A DNA stretch of 37,387 nt. Origin: JAWKHR01 sp041394725 (GTDB lineage: Bacteria > Acidobacteriota > Vicinamibacteria > Vicinamibacterales > SCN-69-37). The DNA lies in contig JAWKHR010000059.1 in the NCBI GenBank assembly GCA_041394725.1, forward strand, positions 1 through 37,387, read 5' to 3'. Below, one piece after another: positions 6,484-14,991 of the stretch (the stretch's first letter is position 1; every line of letters starts with the position of its first letter). The position numbers and the translations under genes are program-made. The notes beneath the pieces are model-generated. The model saw only the letters and a list, made by a program, of their open reading frames with translations. It ran no database searches and was not told where the DNA came from.

Positions 6484-9171
6484 TCAGTCGGCGCGCAGCG
6501 CCGTGGTTGCCTGCACGCGCAGCGCCCGACGCGCCGGGACGAGGGCGGCCAGGGCGGTGACCCCGGCGACGAGCGCGGTGAGCGCGGCCAGCATCCGCAC
6601 GTCGAACGGAGGGGCCGAGAGCAGGAAGCGCTCGAGGGCGGGCGTCGCCAGCGCGAACGCCACGCCGCCCGCGACGAGGCCGGCGGCCGCCGGCGCCAGG
6701 CTCTGCCGCACGACGAGGCCGACGACCCGGCCCGCCCCGGCGCCGAGCGCCAGTCGGATGCCGATCTCGCGCGTCCGGAAGGCGACGGCGAACGCGACGA
6801 GCGCGTAGAGGCCGAGACCCGCCAGCACGACCGCGGCCGCCCCGAAGAGCTGGAAGAGCGTGCGCCCCAGCTGCTGCGCCATCAGCGTCCTCCGGAATTC
6901 CTCCTCCAGCGTCCGCGTGCTCGTGACCGGCATCGTCGGATCGACCGTGGCGACGACGCGGGCCGCATCGGCCGTGGCGTCCTCCGCCCGTCCCGCGCGC
7001 GCCCGGACGACGAGATAGGTCCCGAGCAGGTCCATCAGCTGCGGCTGCTGGCCGAAGGCGAGGTAGACGGTCGGCTTCGCCTCGCGCGTCATCCCGCGAC
7101 GGACGTCCCGGACCACGCCGACGATGGTCATCCGGTCGTCGGGATCACGCAGCTTCGCATCGCTCGAAATCATCTGGCCGAGCGCGTCGCCTCCCGCAAA
7201 GTAGTGCGCCGCGAACGACTCGCTGACGATGGCGACCCTCGGTGCGCCGGCGGCGTCGGAGGCCGCGAAGTCCCGGCCCCGCGTGATCGCCACGCCCATC
7301 GTCTCGAACCAGCCCGGCGTCACGAGGTTGGCGTCCGCCGACTGGTCGGCGTCGTCGGGCGGGAGGGGCCGTCCGGGGATGCCGATTCCCATCGTCACGT
7401 TGCCGGTGAAGGGCCGGAGGCCCGACCAGGCGGCGGCGCCGATCTCCGGCCGGGCGCGCACGGCCTCGAGCACGGCGCGCTGGAAGGCGAGCGTCTCGTC
7501 CCGGTTGCGCCGGACCAGCGACGGCGACACGCTCACCCAGCCGGTGCGCGCGGTGTCCACGCCGAGGTCGGTGTCGAGCGCCCGCCCGATCGCGCGGCCG
7601 AAGGCCAGGCTGCCCCCGATGAGCACCACGCACGTGGCGACCTGCACCGCGACCAGCCCGGCGCGCACCGGCCGGCGCGAGGAGCCACGCGCGCCTTCGG
7701 CGAGCGCGGCGGCCGCGGGCACGCGCGCGGCCTGCCAGGCGGGCGCGAGGCCGAAGGCGAGGCTCGTCAGCAGGCCGAAGCCGCCGGCGAGGGCGAGCAG
7801 GCGCGCGTCCATGTCGAGGCCGAGCGCGTCGATCGCGATGCCTCCGGGCAGGGCGAATCGGCCGAGCAGCAGGAGCATCACGCGGGCCACGACGGCGCCG
7901 GCGACCGCGCCGCCGAGGCCGGTCAGCACGCTCTCGATGGCCACGAGCCGCACGAGGCCCCTGCCGCCGCTGCCGAGCGCCGCCCGAATCGCGAACTCGC
8001 GTCGCCGTCGCTCGGCCCGCACCAGCATCAGGCCCGCGACCGACGCGCAGGAGAGCAGCAGCGTGACCAGCGTGGCGCCGCCGAGCACGGCCAGGAACCG
8101 GCGGAGGTCCGCCGCCGAGTCCATGCCGATCGCGTGCGCCGACAGCGATTCGAGCACGGTCTCGGGTGCCGCGGGCGGCGAGGCGGGGTCCCGCGGGTGG
8201 GCCACGCGGTAGGAGCGTTCGACCGCCTCCGCCGCGCGGTCGGGCGTCACGCCGGGCCGCAGGCGCACGGCGAACTCCAGCCAGGACATGTCACGCCTCG
8301 TGGCCACGTCCGGCCGCGCGGCGAAACCGGTCCCCAGGACCGGGAGCGCCGAGAGCGGAATGAACGCCTCGGGATTCTCCTGGAGGGAGAGGCCCCGGAA
8401 GACGGCCGGAGCGATCCCGACGACCGTGGCGGGACGACCGTTCACGCGCAACGCGCGACCGACGAGCCCGGGGTCGGCGCCGAAGCGGCCGCGCCACAGT
8501 CGGTCCGAGAGCACGATCACGGCGGGGGCGTCCGGGCGATCGTCGGCCGGGCCGAGCAGGCGGCCGGCGACGGCGCGCAGGTCGGTGAGCGCGAAGTACC
8601 CGCCGCTCACGACGAGTCCGTCCACCGCTGACGCGCCGTTCCCGGTCTCGAGGCCGAGGCGAACACCGCTCCACGCGCCGATGGTCGTGAAGACCTCCTG
8701 GTCGCGCTCCAGGTCGCGGAAGTCGGGCTGGGACCAGGACCACGCCGACTGGAGCACGCGATCGACGTCGGGCACCGGCAGCGGGCGGAGCAGGGTGGCG
8801 CCGGCCAGGCTGGCGATGGCCGTCACGGTGCCGATGCCGAACCCCAGCGTGACGACGGCCGCCACCGTGAAGCCTGGCGCGCGGGCCAGGAGCCGGAGCG
8901 ACAGGCGGAGATCCGAGAACCAGGCGGACATGAGCGACCTCCTCGCGCCGGTGCGATCGGGCGCGGTGTTTCTGCGACGGCCGCCCCACTCCCGCGGCAG
9001 GCTCGTGACGAAATCAGCGGCGAGGTGTCCGAGCAGCCGGGCCCGGGCCAGGCGGCCGGGGGTGTCGCGCCATCGCGCCTCGAAGGCGGCGATCATCTCG
9101 TCGCCGTGGGCGTCACGGAGCGCGCGCGGGTAGGCGCGGAGCAGGCACCGGTAGGCGCGGGTGGCCCACAT
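6484..9171 (-). CDS. ADOP-type ABC transporter permease (MacB/FtsX-like, duplicated)
   Basis: This 895-residue inner-membrane protein belongs to the acidobacterial duplicated orphan permease group. Residues 1 to about 65 form the short cytosolic N-terminal domain typical of ADOPs (YRCLLRAYPRALRDAHGDEM). Two MacB-type units follow, each with a membrane segment, a periplasmic core and FtsX-type membrane segments. The first begins LARAPGFTVAAVVTLGFGIG. The protein ends with the usual PARRALRVQATTALRAD. No ATPase gene is adjacent, as is normal for these orphan permeases. It starts 4 bases after the padR stop, so the two are one operon. The transported or sensed substrate is unknown. Confidence 0.9.
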   Translation of the reverse strand: MWATRAYRCLLRAYPRALRDAHGDEMIAAFEARWRDTPGRLARARLLGHLAADFVTSLPREWGGRRRNTAPDRTGARRSLMSAWFSDLRLSLRLLARAPGFTVAAVVTLGFGIGTVTAIASLAGATLLRPLPVPDVDRVLQSAWSWSQPDFRDLERDQEVFTTIGAWSGVRLGLETGNGASAVDGLVVSGGYFALTDLRAVAGRLLGPADDRPDAPAVIVLSDRLWRGRFGADPGLVGRALRVNGRPATVVGIAPAVFRGLSLQENPEAFIPLSALPVLGTGFAARPDVATRRDMSWLEFAVRLRPGVTPDRAAEAVERSYRVAHPRDPASPPAAPETVLESLSAHAIGMDSAADLRRFLAVLGGATLVTLLLSCASVAGLMLVRAERRRREFAIRAALGSGGRGLVRLVAIESVLTGLGGAVAGAVVARVMLLLLGRFALPGGIAIDALGLDMDARLLALAGGFGLLTSLAFGLAPAWQAARVPAAAALAEGARGSSRRPVRAGLVAVQVATCVVLIGGSLAFGRAIGRALDTDLGVDTARTGWVSVSPSLVRRNRDETLAFQRAVLEAVRARPEIGAAAWSGLRPFTGNVTMGIGIPGRPLPPDDADQSADANLVTPGWFETMGVAITRGRDFAASDAAGAPRVAIVSESFAAHYFAGGDALGQMISSDAKLRDPDDRMTIVGVVRDVRRGMTREAKPTVYLAFGQQPQLMDLLGTYLVVRARAGRAEDATADAARVVATVDPTMPVTSTRTLEEEFRRTLMAQQLGRTLFQLFGAAAVVLAGLGLYALVAFAVAFRTREIGIRLALGAGAGRVVGLVVRQSLAPAAAGLVAGGVAFALATPALERFLLSAPPFDVRMLAALTALVAGVTALAALVPARRALRVQATTALRAD

Positions 9172-9175
9172 CGGA

Positions 9176-9523
9176 TCAGGCCTTCCGGGGGAGCACGCGG
9201 CGGGACCGCGCGAGGCCGACCGCGGCCTCGAGGCGCGCCGCCTCGCGGCGGAGCAGCTCGCGTCCGTCTGGCGTCAGGCGGTAGTACCGCCGCCGCTCGT
9301 CGGTCGCGTCGTGCGCGCGGCGCGGGGCGTCCTCGATGAAGCCGTCCGCCAGCAGGCGCTTGATCGAGCCGTAGAGCATGCCCGGGCCCATCTTCACCAC
9401 GCCGTCCGTGCGCGCCTCGACGTCGCGCATGATGGCGTAGCCGTGCCGGTCGCCGTCGGCGAGGGCCAGCAGGAGGTGGAAGACGGCGGGGGAGAGGGGC
9501 AGGTGGCGCGCGGGATCGGTCAT
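9176..9523 (-). CDS. PadR-family transcriptional regulator
   Basis: This 115-residue winged-helix repressor has the family pattern LSPAVFHLLLALADGDRHGYAIMRDVE, then KMGPGMLYGSIKRLLADGFIE and RRRYYRLTPDGRELL, with a short C-terminal helix for dimerisation. The ATG at 9523 is chosen because the family starts a few residues before LSP; longer upstream translation has no homology pattern. It sits 4 bases before an ADOP permease on the same strand, a pairing repeatedly seen in Acidobacteriota. A perfect AT-rich palindrome 18 bases upstream of the start suggests autoregulation. The ligand is not predictable. Confidence 0.9.
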   Translation of the reverse strand: MTDPARHLPLSPAVFHLLLALADGDRHGYAIMRDVEARTDGVVKMGPGMLYGSIKRLLADGFIEDAPRRAHDATDERRRYYRLTPDGRELLRREAARLEAAVGLARSRRVLPRKA

Positions 9524-9541
9524 GGGTAACTCAGTCACAAG

Positions 9542-9553
9542 TTGATATATCAA
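9542..9553. promoter_or_regulatory. Candidate PadR operator (AT-rich palindrome)
   Basis: TTGATATATCAA is a perfect 12-bp palindrome 18 bases upstream of the padR start, in otherwise very GC-rich DNA. A related half-site TGATAC follows at 9558-9563. The position suits an operator overlapping the padR promoter. That PadR binds here is inference. Confidence 0.5.
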
Positions 9554-9701
9554 ATTCTGATACAGATAGCCAGCGGCCCGCCGGGCGAAAAATCGGTGAG
9601 GCCAGCCACACGAAACGCGTGCGCCGGCCGCCGTCCTGGTGCCGGAATCGTAATCGCCTCGAAAACAGGCCTGAATCCTTCCGGTTCGTCTCCGCCGGGC
9701 G

Positions 9702-9717
9702 CGGCATGGATTCTGCA
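9702..9717 (+). promoter_or_regulatory. Candidate sigma-54 promoter for the pilin gene
   Basis: CGGCAT-N5-CTGCA places the key GG (9703-9704) and GC (9715-9716) exactly 10 bases apart, as in -24/-12 promoters (consensus TGGCAC-N5-TTGC). It is about 85 bases upstream of the pilin start, and pilin genes are often sigma-54 dependent. Two positions of each element deviate or are weak. The rest of the 278-base gap between padR and the pilin gene shows no gene. Confidence 0.4.
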
Positions 9718-9801
9718 CTCTCAGGGGGCGGCCGCCGGTATCGGGCCGGCAGGCTGTTTCAGGGACGGCGCGGATACCCGGGAGGGAGGAGACAGGCGAA
9801 C

Positions 9802-10329
9802 ATGCGCTGCAGGGACGACCGGGGATTCACGATGATCGAGCTGCTGATCGTCATCACGATCATCAGCATCATCGCCGCCATCGCGGTGCCCGGCCTCATG
9901 CGTTCGCGCATGACCGGCAACGAGACCTCGGCCATCTCATCGATGGGGGTCACGCGCTCGGCGCAGGTGGCCTACTCGGCCTCGTGCGGGTCGGGGGGCT
10001 ACGCGGCGAACTACCTGGTGCTGGGCATGCCGCCCGGGGCGTCAACGGACGGGTTCATCTCGATGGATCTCGGGCGCGCGGCGCCCGTGCAGAAGTCGGG
10101 CTACGCGTTCCAGCTGACGGCCGGGGCCGGGGCGAGTTCCGGTCCGACGGACTGCCACGGCCTGGCCACCAACTCGGCGTGGATTGCCACCGCGGTGCCC
10201 ATCACGGTGGGTGTGACGGGCACGCGGGGATTCGCGGTGACCGCCGCGAACACGATCTGGCAGGACACGAGCGGGTCGGCGCCGACCGAGCCATTCACGG
10301 CGAGCGCCACGGTGTCCGTGATCCAGTAA
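9802..10329 (+). CDS. Type IV pilin-like protein (PilA-type major or minor pilin)
   Basis: This 175-residue prepilin has a short basic leader, MRCRDDRG, cut by prepilin peptidase before FTMIELLIV. Glutamate at mature position 5 is present, and a hydrophobic assembly helix covers residues 9-32. The globular domain is Gly/Ala/Ser/Thr rich with two cysteines (in SASCGSGG and TDCHGLA) that could form a disulfide. The ATG at 9802 is set by the normal leader length; GGAGG lies about 12 bases upstream. The gene stands alone between divergent padR and convergent alaS, while a pilT gene lies 3.4 kb away. Whether it is a major pilin, minor pilin or type II pseudopilin is not decided by sequence. Confidence 0.9.
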   Translation: MRCRDDRGFTMIELLIVITIISIIAAIAVPGLMRSRMTGNETSAISSMGVTRSAQVAYSASCGSGGYAANYLVLGMPPGASTDGFISMDLGRAAPVQKSGYAFQLTAGAGASSGPTDCHGLATNSAWIATAVPITVGVTGTRGFAVTAANTIWQDTSGSAPTEPFTASATVSVIQ

Positions 10330-10369
10330 CGACCGATCTGCCGACGGAGGAGGACGAGGAGGGCAGGAG

Positions 10370-10405
10370 GGTCTCGGCCGTCGCTACGACAGGGCGGCCG
10401 AGACC
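10370..10405. terminator. Hairpin across the alaS stop codon
   Basis: GGTCTCGGCC (10370-10379) and GGCCGAGACC (10396-10405) form a perfect 10-bp stem with a 16-base loop. The loop holds the alaS stop codon, and the element sits 40 bases after the pilin stop. It may terminate one or both convergent transcripts. No T-run is seen. Confidence 0.4.
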
Positions 10406-13092
10406 AGCTCCCTGGCCTTCGCCAGCAGCTCGTCGATGCGCGACGTCTCGCGCCCGCCGGCCTCCGCGAAGTCCGGCCGCCCGCCGCCCCCGCCGCCGAC
10501 GATCGGCGCCAGCGTCTTGACGAGTTCGCCCGCCTTCACCCGGCCGGTCAGGTCCTTCGTCACCGACACCAGCAGCTGCACCTTCCCGTCGTTCTCGGCG
10601 GCGATCACGACCACGCCGCGACGGATCCGATCGCGGAGCGAGTCGGCGAGGCCGCGCAGGGCGCCCTTGTCGAGGCCGGAGATCCGCCGGCCGATGAACC
10701 GTGCGTCGCCGATGGCGACGGCGTCCTCGTCGGGACGCTCGCCGCCGCCGCCCCCGAGGGCCACCTTCATCTTCAGCTGTTCGTTCTCGCGCGCCAGGCG
10801 CTTCACCTCGGCCTGCAGCTTCGTCGCGGCCTCGGCCGCCGCGCCCGGGGGCGTGCCGAGGGCCGCCGCGGTGCGCGCGAGCACCTCCTCGCGCGCCTGG
10901 AGCCAGTCGAGCGCGGCCTCGCCGGTCAGCGCCTCGATGCGGCGCACGCCGGCCGCCACGCCGGTTTCCTCGGTGATCACGAACGGTCCGATGTCGCCCG
11001 TGGCGCGCACGTGCGTGCCGCCGCAGAGTTCCACGCTGAAGCCCGGGATGGAAACCACGCGCACGCGGTCGCCGTACTTCTCGCCGAAGAGCGCCATGGC
11101 CCCGCCCTTGATCGCCTCTTCGGTGTCGCGGATGTCGGTCGTGACCGTCGTGTTGCGAAAGATCTCCTCGTTCACCCGCCGCTCGATGGCGTGGCGCTCC
11201 TCGGGCGACAGCGCGGAGAAGTGGCTGAAGTCGAAGCGCAGCCGGTCGGGCGCGACGAGCGATCCCGACTGCCGCACGTGTGTCCCCAGCCGCTCGCGCA
11301 GCGCGGCGTGCAGCAGGTGCGTGGCGGTGTGATGCCGCCGCGTGGCGTTGCGGCGCGGCGTGTCGATCGTGGCGGTGACCGCCTGGTCGCGACGGAGCGA
11401 GCCGGACCCGACGTGCACGCGGTGCAGGCGCCGCCGGATCTGCCCGGCCTTCGCCACGCCCTCGACCGTCGCCTCGCCACCGGGCCACCGCAGTTCGCCC
11501 TGGTCCGACACCTGGCCGCCCGATTCGAGGTAGAACGGCGTACGGTCCAGCACGGCGAAGCCGCGCCGGCCGGACGTGAGCTCATCGGTCAGCCGGAGCT
11601 CGCTGTCGCCCTCGAACAGCGCCAGGATCGTCGTCTCGAGTGACTCGTGGTCTCGGTCGAATTCCCCGGCCGGCGGCGTCGTGCCCTTCAGGAGGGCCTC
11701 GAAGTCCTCCGCGCTGCCGGAGGGGACGATCGTGAGGCCGTCCTTCCTGAACGCGCTCCCGGCCCGGGCCCGCTCCTTCTGTCCGGCCATCGCCGCATCG
11801 AAGGCCCGCCGGTCCACGCGCAGGCCCCGCTGTTCCGCCAGGTCCTCCGCGAAGTCGAGCGGCACGCCGAGCGAGTCGTACAGGCGGAACACCTCGTCGC
11901 CGTCCACGGCGGTGCCGCCCGAGGCCGCCGTGCGGTCCAGCAGATCCTCGAGCTTCGGCAGGCCCGCGGTCAGCACCGCGTCGAACCGATCCTCCTCGGC
12001 CAGTACCGTCCGCGCGACCCCGTCGCGGTGCTCGACCAGCTCCGGGTAGGCCTCGCCCATCTCGCCGACGACGACCGCGACCAGCTCGTGGAGGAAGGGC
12101 CGCTCGAAGCCGATCTTCTTGCCGTGCCGCATCGCGCGCCGCATGATCTTGCGCAGCACGTAGCCGCGCCACTCGTTGGAGGGCAGCACGCCGTCGGCGA
12201 TGAGGAACGTCATCGCGCGCAGGTGATCGGCGATGACGCGCATCGAGACGTCCGGGTGATCCGGGACGCCCGCCGTGCCCGCGTACGCTCGTCCGGTGCG
12301 CCGGCCCAGCTCGTCGAGAATCGGCATGAACAGGTCCGTGTCGTAGTTCGACGGCTTGTTCTGGATGACCGCCGTGATGCGCTCGAGGCCCATCCCGGTG
12401 TCGATCGACGGCGCCGGCAGCGGCGTGAGCGTGCCCCGCTCGTCGCGGTCGAACTCCATGAACACGTTGTTCCAGACTTCCACGTAGCGGTCGCACGAGC
12501 AGTCGAGGCCGCGGCACGCCGGCTGGTCGCACGGCAGGTCGTTGCCCCGGAAGTAGTGGATTTCCGAGCAGCGGCCGCACGGCCCCGTGTCGCCCATCTG
12601 CCAGAAGTTCTCGGCCTTGCCGAGCTCCGTGATCCGCGACGCCGGCACCAGCGTCGTCCAGATCGCGTGGGCCTCCTCGTCGCGCGCGATGCCGTCCTCG
12701 CCCTTGAAGATGGTGGGAAACAGGCGGTCGGGCTCGAGGCCCCAGACCTCGGTCAGCAGCGTCCAGGCGAACGGAATGGCTTCCGCCTTGAAGTAGTCGC
12801 CGAACGAGAAGTTGCCGAGCATCTCGAAGAACGTGTGGTGGCGCAGCGACGGCCCGACGTTGTCGAGGTCGTTGTGCTTCCCGCTCACGCGCATGCACTT
12901 CTGGACGGTCGCCGCGCGCCGATAGTCCCGGTGCTCGCGGCCGAGGAACACGTCCTTGAACTGGTTCATGCCCGCGTTGGTGAAGAGCAGCGTCGGGTCG
13001 TCACCCGGCACCAGGGACGAGGACGGCACGACGCGGTGGCCGTGGCGGGCGAAGAAGTCGAGAAAACTCTGGCGGATGTCCCTGGCAGTCAT
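10384..13092 (-). CDS. alaS: Alanine--tRNA ligase
   Basis: AlaRS charges tRNA-Ala in the cytoplasm. The 902-residue product has the class II catalytic start (FLDFFARHGHRVVPSSSLVPGDDPTLLFTNAG, broken here only for description), the VSGKHNDLDNVG segment and the editing-domain zinc motif HHTATHLLH near residue 587 with CGGTH near 690. The C-terminal oligomerisation domain ends with GGGGGGRPDFAEAGG. The four cysteines in DQPACRGLDCSCDRY, within the catalytic half, are an extra cysteine cluster found in some AlaRS branches. The ATG at 13092 has no Shine-Dalgarno; a TACAAT box at 13109-13104 implies a very short leader. It is downstream of recX on the same strand. Confidence 0.97.
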   Translation of the reverse strand: MTARDIRQSFLDFFARHGHRVVPSSSLVPGDDPTLLFTNAGMNQFKDVFLGREHRDYRRAATVQKCMRVSGKHNDLDNVGPSLRHHTFFEMLGNFSFGDYFKAEAIPFAWTLLTEVWGLEPDRLFPTIFKGEDGIARDEEAHAIWTTLVPASRITELGKAENFWQMGDTGPCGRCSEIHYFRGNDLPCDQPACRGLDCSCDRYVEVWNNVFMEFDRDERGTLTPLPAPSIDTGMGLERITAVIQNKPSNYDTDLFMPILDELGRRTGRAYAGTAGVPDHPDVSMRVIADHLRAMTFLIADGVLPSNEWRGYVLRKIMRRAMRHGKKIGFERPFLHELVAVVVGEMGEAYPELVEHRDGVARTVLAEEDRFDAVLTAGLPKLEDLLDRTAASGGTAVDGDEVFRLYDSLGVPLDFAEDLAEQRGLRVDRRAFDAAMAGQKERARAGSAFRKDGLTIVPSGSAEDFEALLKGTTPPAGEFDRDHESLETTILALFEGDSELRLTDELTSGRRGFAVLDRTPFYLESGGQVSDQGELRWPGGEATVEGVAKAGQIRRRLHRVHVGSGSLRRDQAVTATIDTPRRNATRRHHTATHLLHAALRERLGTHVRQSGSLVAPDRLRFDFSHFSALSPEERHAIERRVNEEIFRNTTVTTDIRDTEEAIKGGAMALFGEKYGDRVRVVSIPGFSVELCGGTHVRATGDIGPFVITEETGVAAGVRRIEALTGEAALDWLQAREEVLARTAAALGTPPGAAAEAATKLQAEVKRLARENEQLKMKVALGGGGGERPDEDAVAIGDARFIGRRISGLDKGALRGLADSLRDRIRRGVVVIAAENDGKVQLLVSVTKDLTGRVKAGELVKTLAPIVGGGGGGRPDFAEAGGRETSRIDELLAKARELVSAALS

Positions 13093-13213
13093 GGCAACCA
13101 GTCATTGTACTCGGGTGCCGCCGGAGCGCAGGGGCGGCCGGTCCGGGCGCGGGACGCCGGGAGGCCGAGGGACGGGCTCCCGGCCCGGGAGCGACGCGGC
13201 CGCGGCTGGCCGC

Positions 13214-13723
13214 CTAGTCGTCGGGGTCGACGTCGATGCCCCGGCCGGCAAGCGCGGCCGAGATCGCGTCGCTCGAGAAGCCGCGCCGCAGCAGCTGCTG
13301 GTAGAGCGACCGGCGCGCCGCCGGGGCGAGCGGCAGGGAGAGCCGCCGGCGCAGGAGCAGCCGCTCGATGGCCGTGGTCTCCACGTCGTCGGTGATGCCG
13401 GCCGTCAGGTCCGCGGCCAGGCTGCGGTCGATGCCGCGGGCGACCAGCTCGCGCTCGATGCGGCGCCGGCCGCGGCTCTTCAGACGGCTGGCCGTGCGGA
13501 CGTAGGCCTCGGCGAAGCGGCGGTCGTCGAGCAGACCGTCGGCCTGCAGCCGCTCGACCGTCGTCTCGATGTCGTCGGCCGGGTAGCCGCGCCGGGCCAG
13601 GCGGTCCCGGAGTTCCGTGACGGAGTAGTCGCGCCGGCCGAGCAGGCGGAGCGCGGTGGTACGGGCGGGGGCCGACGGTGGCGACGACGCGTCTCGCGGC
13701 GCCGGCCGCCGGCCTCGGGTCAC
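13214..13723 (-). CDS. recX: Regulatory protein RecX
   Basis: RecX modulates RecA filaments. The 169-residue protein shows the tandem three-helix RecX repeats: ALRLLGRRDYSVTELRDRL, then DGLLDDRRFAEAYVRTASRL and RGRRRIERELVARGID, with a third repeat near the C-terminus. The GTG at 13723 overlaps the pilT stop codon as GTGA, pointing to translational coupling. A Pro/Ala-rich start (about 25 residues) precedes the first repeat. alaS follows 121 bases downstream, so the recX-alaS order of many genomes is kept, but recA is replaced by pilT as the upstream neighbour. That gap holds no gene. Confidence 0.9.
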   Translation of the reverse strand: MTRGRRPAPRDASSPPSAPARTTALRLLGRRDYSVTELRDRLARRGYPADDIETTVERLQADGLLDDRRFAEAYVRTASRLKSRGRRRIERELVARGIDRSLAADLTAGITDDVETTAIERLLLRRRLSLPLAPAARRSLYQQLLRRGFSSDAISAALAGRGIDVDPDD

Positions 13724-14868
13724 GAACCGAACCGTTCGATGTCCGACTTCTCGCCGGCGGCGGCCATCGCCGCCGACATCGACGCCGTGCTCGTGCCCGT
13801 GGTGATGCCGCCCAGCCGCATCTTGAATTCCTCGACGTTGGTGACCCACCGCATGGCTTCGTCCACGGTCACGATCTCGTCGGCGACCAGCCGGATGATG
13901 TGCTGGTCGAACGTCTGCATGCCGTACTGCGACCCGCCCGCGACGATCGCGTCGTGGATGAGCGACGTCTTGTCCGGGTCGATGATGCAGTCCTTGATGT
14001 AGGCGGTCGCGATGAGCACCTCGGCCGCCAGCACGCGGCCCGCGCCGTCGGCGCGCGGAAGCAGGCGCTGCGAGATCGCCGCCTTGATGACGCTCGCGAT
14101 CTGGTGGCGGATCTGCTCCTGCTGATGCGGCGGGAACGCGCCCACGATGCGGTTGATCGTCTCGGTCGCGTTCAGCGTGTGCAGGGTCGAGAAGACGAGG
14201 TGGCCCGTCTCGGCGGCGGTGAGCGCGGTCTCGATCGTCTCCGGGTCGCGCATTTCGCCGATGAGGATGATGTCCGGGTCCTGCCGCAGCGCGCTGCGGA
14301 GACCGCCGGCGTAGGCCGGCGTATCGAATCCGATCTCGCGCTGGGTGATGACGGCCATCTGGTCCTGGTGCACGAACTCGATCGGGTCCTCGATCGTCAG
14401 GATGTGCTCGCGCCGCGTCCGGTTGATCAGGTCGATGATCGCCGCGAGCGTCGTGCTCTTGCCCGATCCGGTGACGCCGGTGACGAGGACCAGGCCGCGC
14501 GTCTCGGAGGCCAGCTTGACGACCGACGGCGGCAGCCCCAGCCGTTCGAGCGAGGGCACCGTGGCCGGGATGAGACGCATCGAGATCGCGATCGTGCCGC
14601 GCTGCTTGAACACGCTCGCGCGGATGCGGCCGACGCCGGCGGCCTGCCACGCGACGTCCACTTCCAGCTTGGTCTGGAGCCGTTCCTGATGGTACGGCGA
14701 CAGGATGCGCTGTGCGATGGCCTCGAGGTGCGGGGCCGTGACGGCCGCGACCGAGGTCCAGCGTTCCAGCGCGCCGCCGATGCGCACGAGCGGCGGCTGT
14801 CCCGCCCGCAGGTGAATGTCGGAGGCCCCACGGGCGCCCGCCGATGCGACCAGCTCGTCGAATGTCAT
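13720..14868 (-). CDS. pilT: Type IV pilus retraction ATPase, PilT/PilU family
   Basis: This 382-residue cytosolic hexameric ATPase drives pilus retraction. Visible motifs are the N-terminal GASDIHLRAGQPP, Walker A GVTGSGKST, the Asp box around TIEDPIEFVH, Walker B DIILIGEMRDPET and the His box ETGHLVFSTLHT. The canonical PilT AIRNLIRE motif is replaced by AYIKDCIIDPDKT, so it may be a second PilT or PilU-type paralogue. The tail is Ser/Ala rich (TSTASMSAAMAAAG). The ATG at 14868 is chosen because GGAGG lies 7 bases upstream and the family starts here. recX overlaps its stop codon. The 123-base gap to ilvE holds nothing recognisable. Confidence 0.9.
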   Translation of the reverse strand: MTFDELVASAGARGASDIHLRAGQPPLVRIGGALERWTSVAAVTAPHLEAIAQRILSPYHQERLQTKLEVDVAWQAAGVGRIRASVFKQRGTIAISMRLIPATVPSLERLGLPPSVVKLASETRGLVLVTGVTGSGKSTTLAAIIDLINRTRREHILTIEDPIEFVHQDQMAVITQREIGFDTPAYAGGLRSALRQDPDIILIGEMRDPETIETALTAAETGHLVFSTLHTLNATETINRIVGAFPPHQQEQIRHQIASVIKAAISQRLLPRADGAGRVLAAEVLIATAYIKDCIIDPDKTSLIHDAIVAGGSQYGMQTFDQHIIRLVADEIVTVDEAMRWVTNVEEFKMRLGGITTGTSTASMSAAMAAAGEKSDIERFGS

Positions 14869-14991
14869 CGTCCCGCCTCCGGTCCCGGTCTCGATGGGGA
14901 CCCAGCCCTGCGGGCAGTGCAAATCACCTGCCGTACCGGCGCCGGGCGGGCAGGGCAGGGGCGACGGGCGCGGAAGGCCGGGAAAACGGGC

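Noticed and set aside
7204..8631. Plus-strand open frame inside the ADOP permease
   Set aside because: It is rich in Arg, Gly and Ala without hydrophobic or catalytic patterns; the permease on the other strand is certain.
9542..9801. Small gene between padR and the pilin
   Set aside because: Open frames here lack a ribosome-binding site and family pattern; the region reads as two promoters and leaders.
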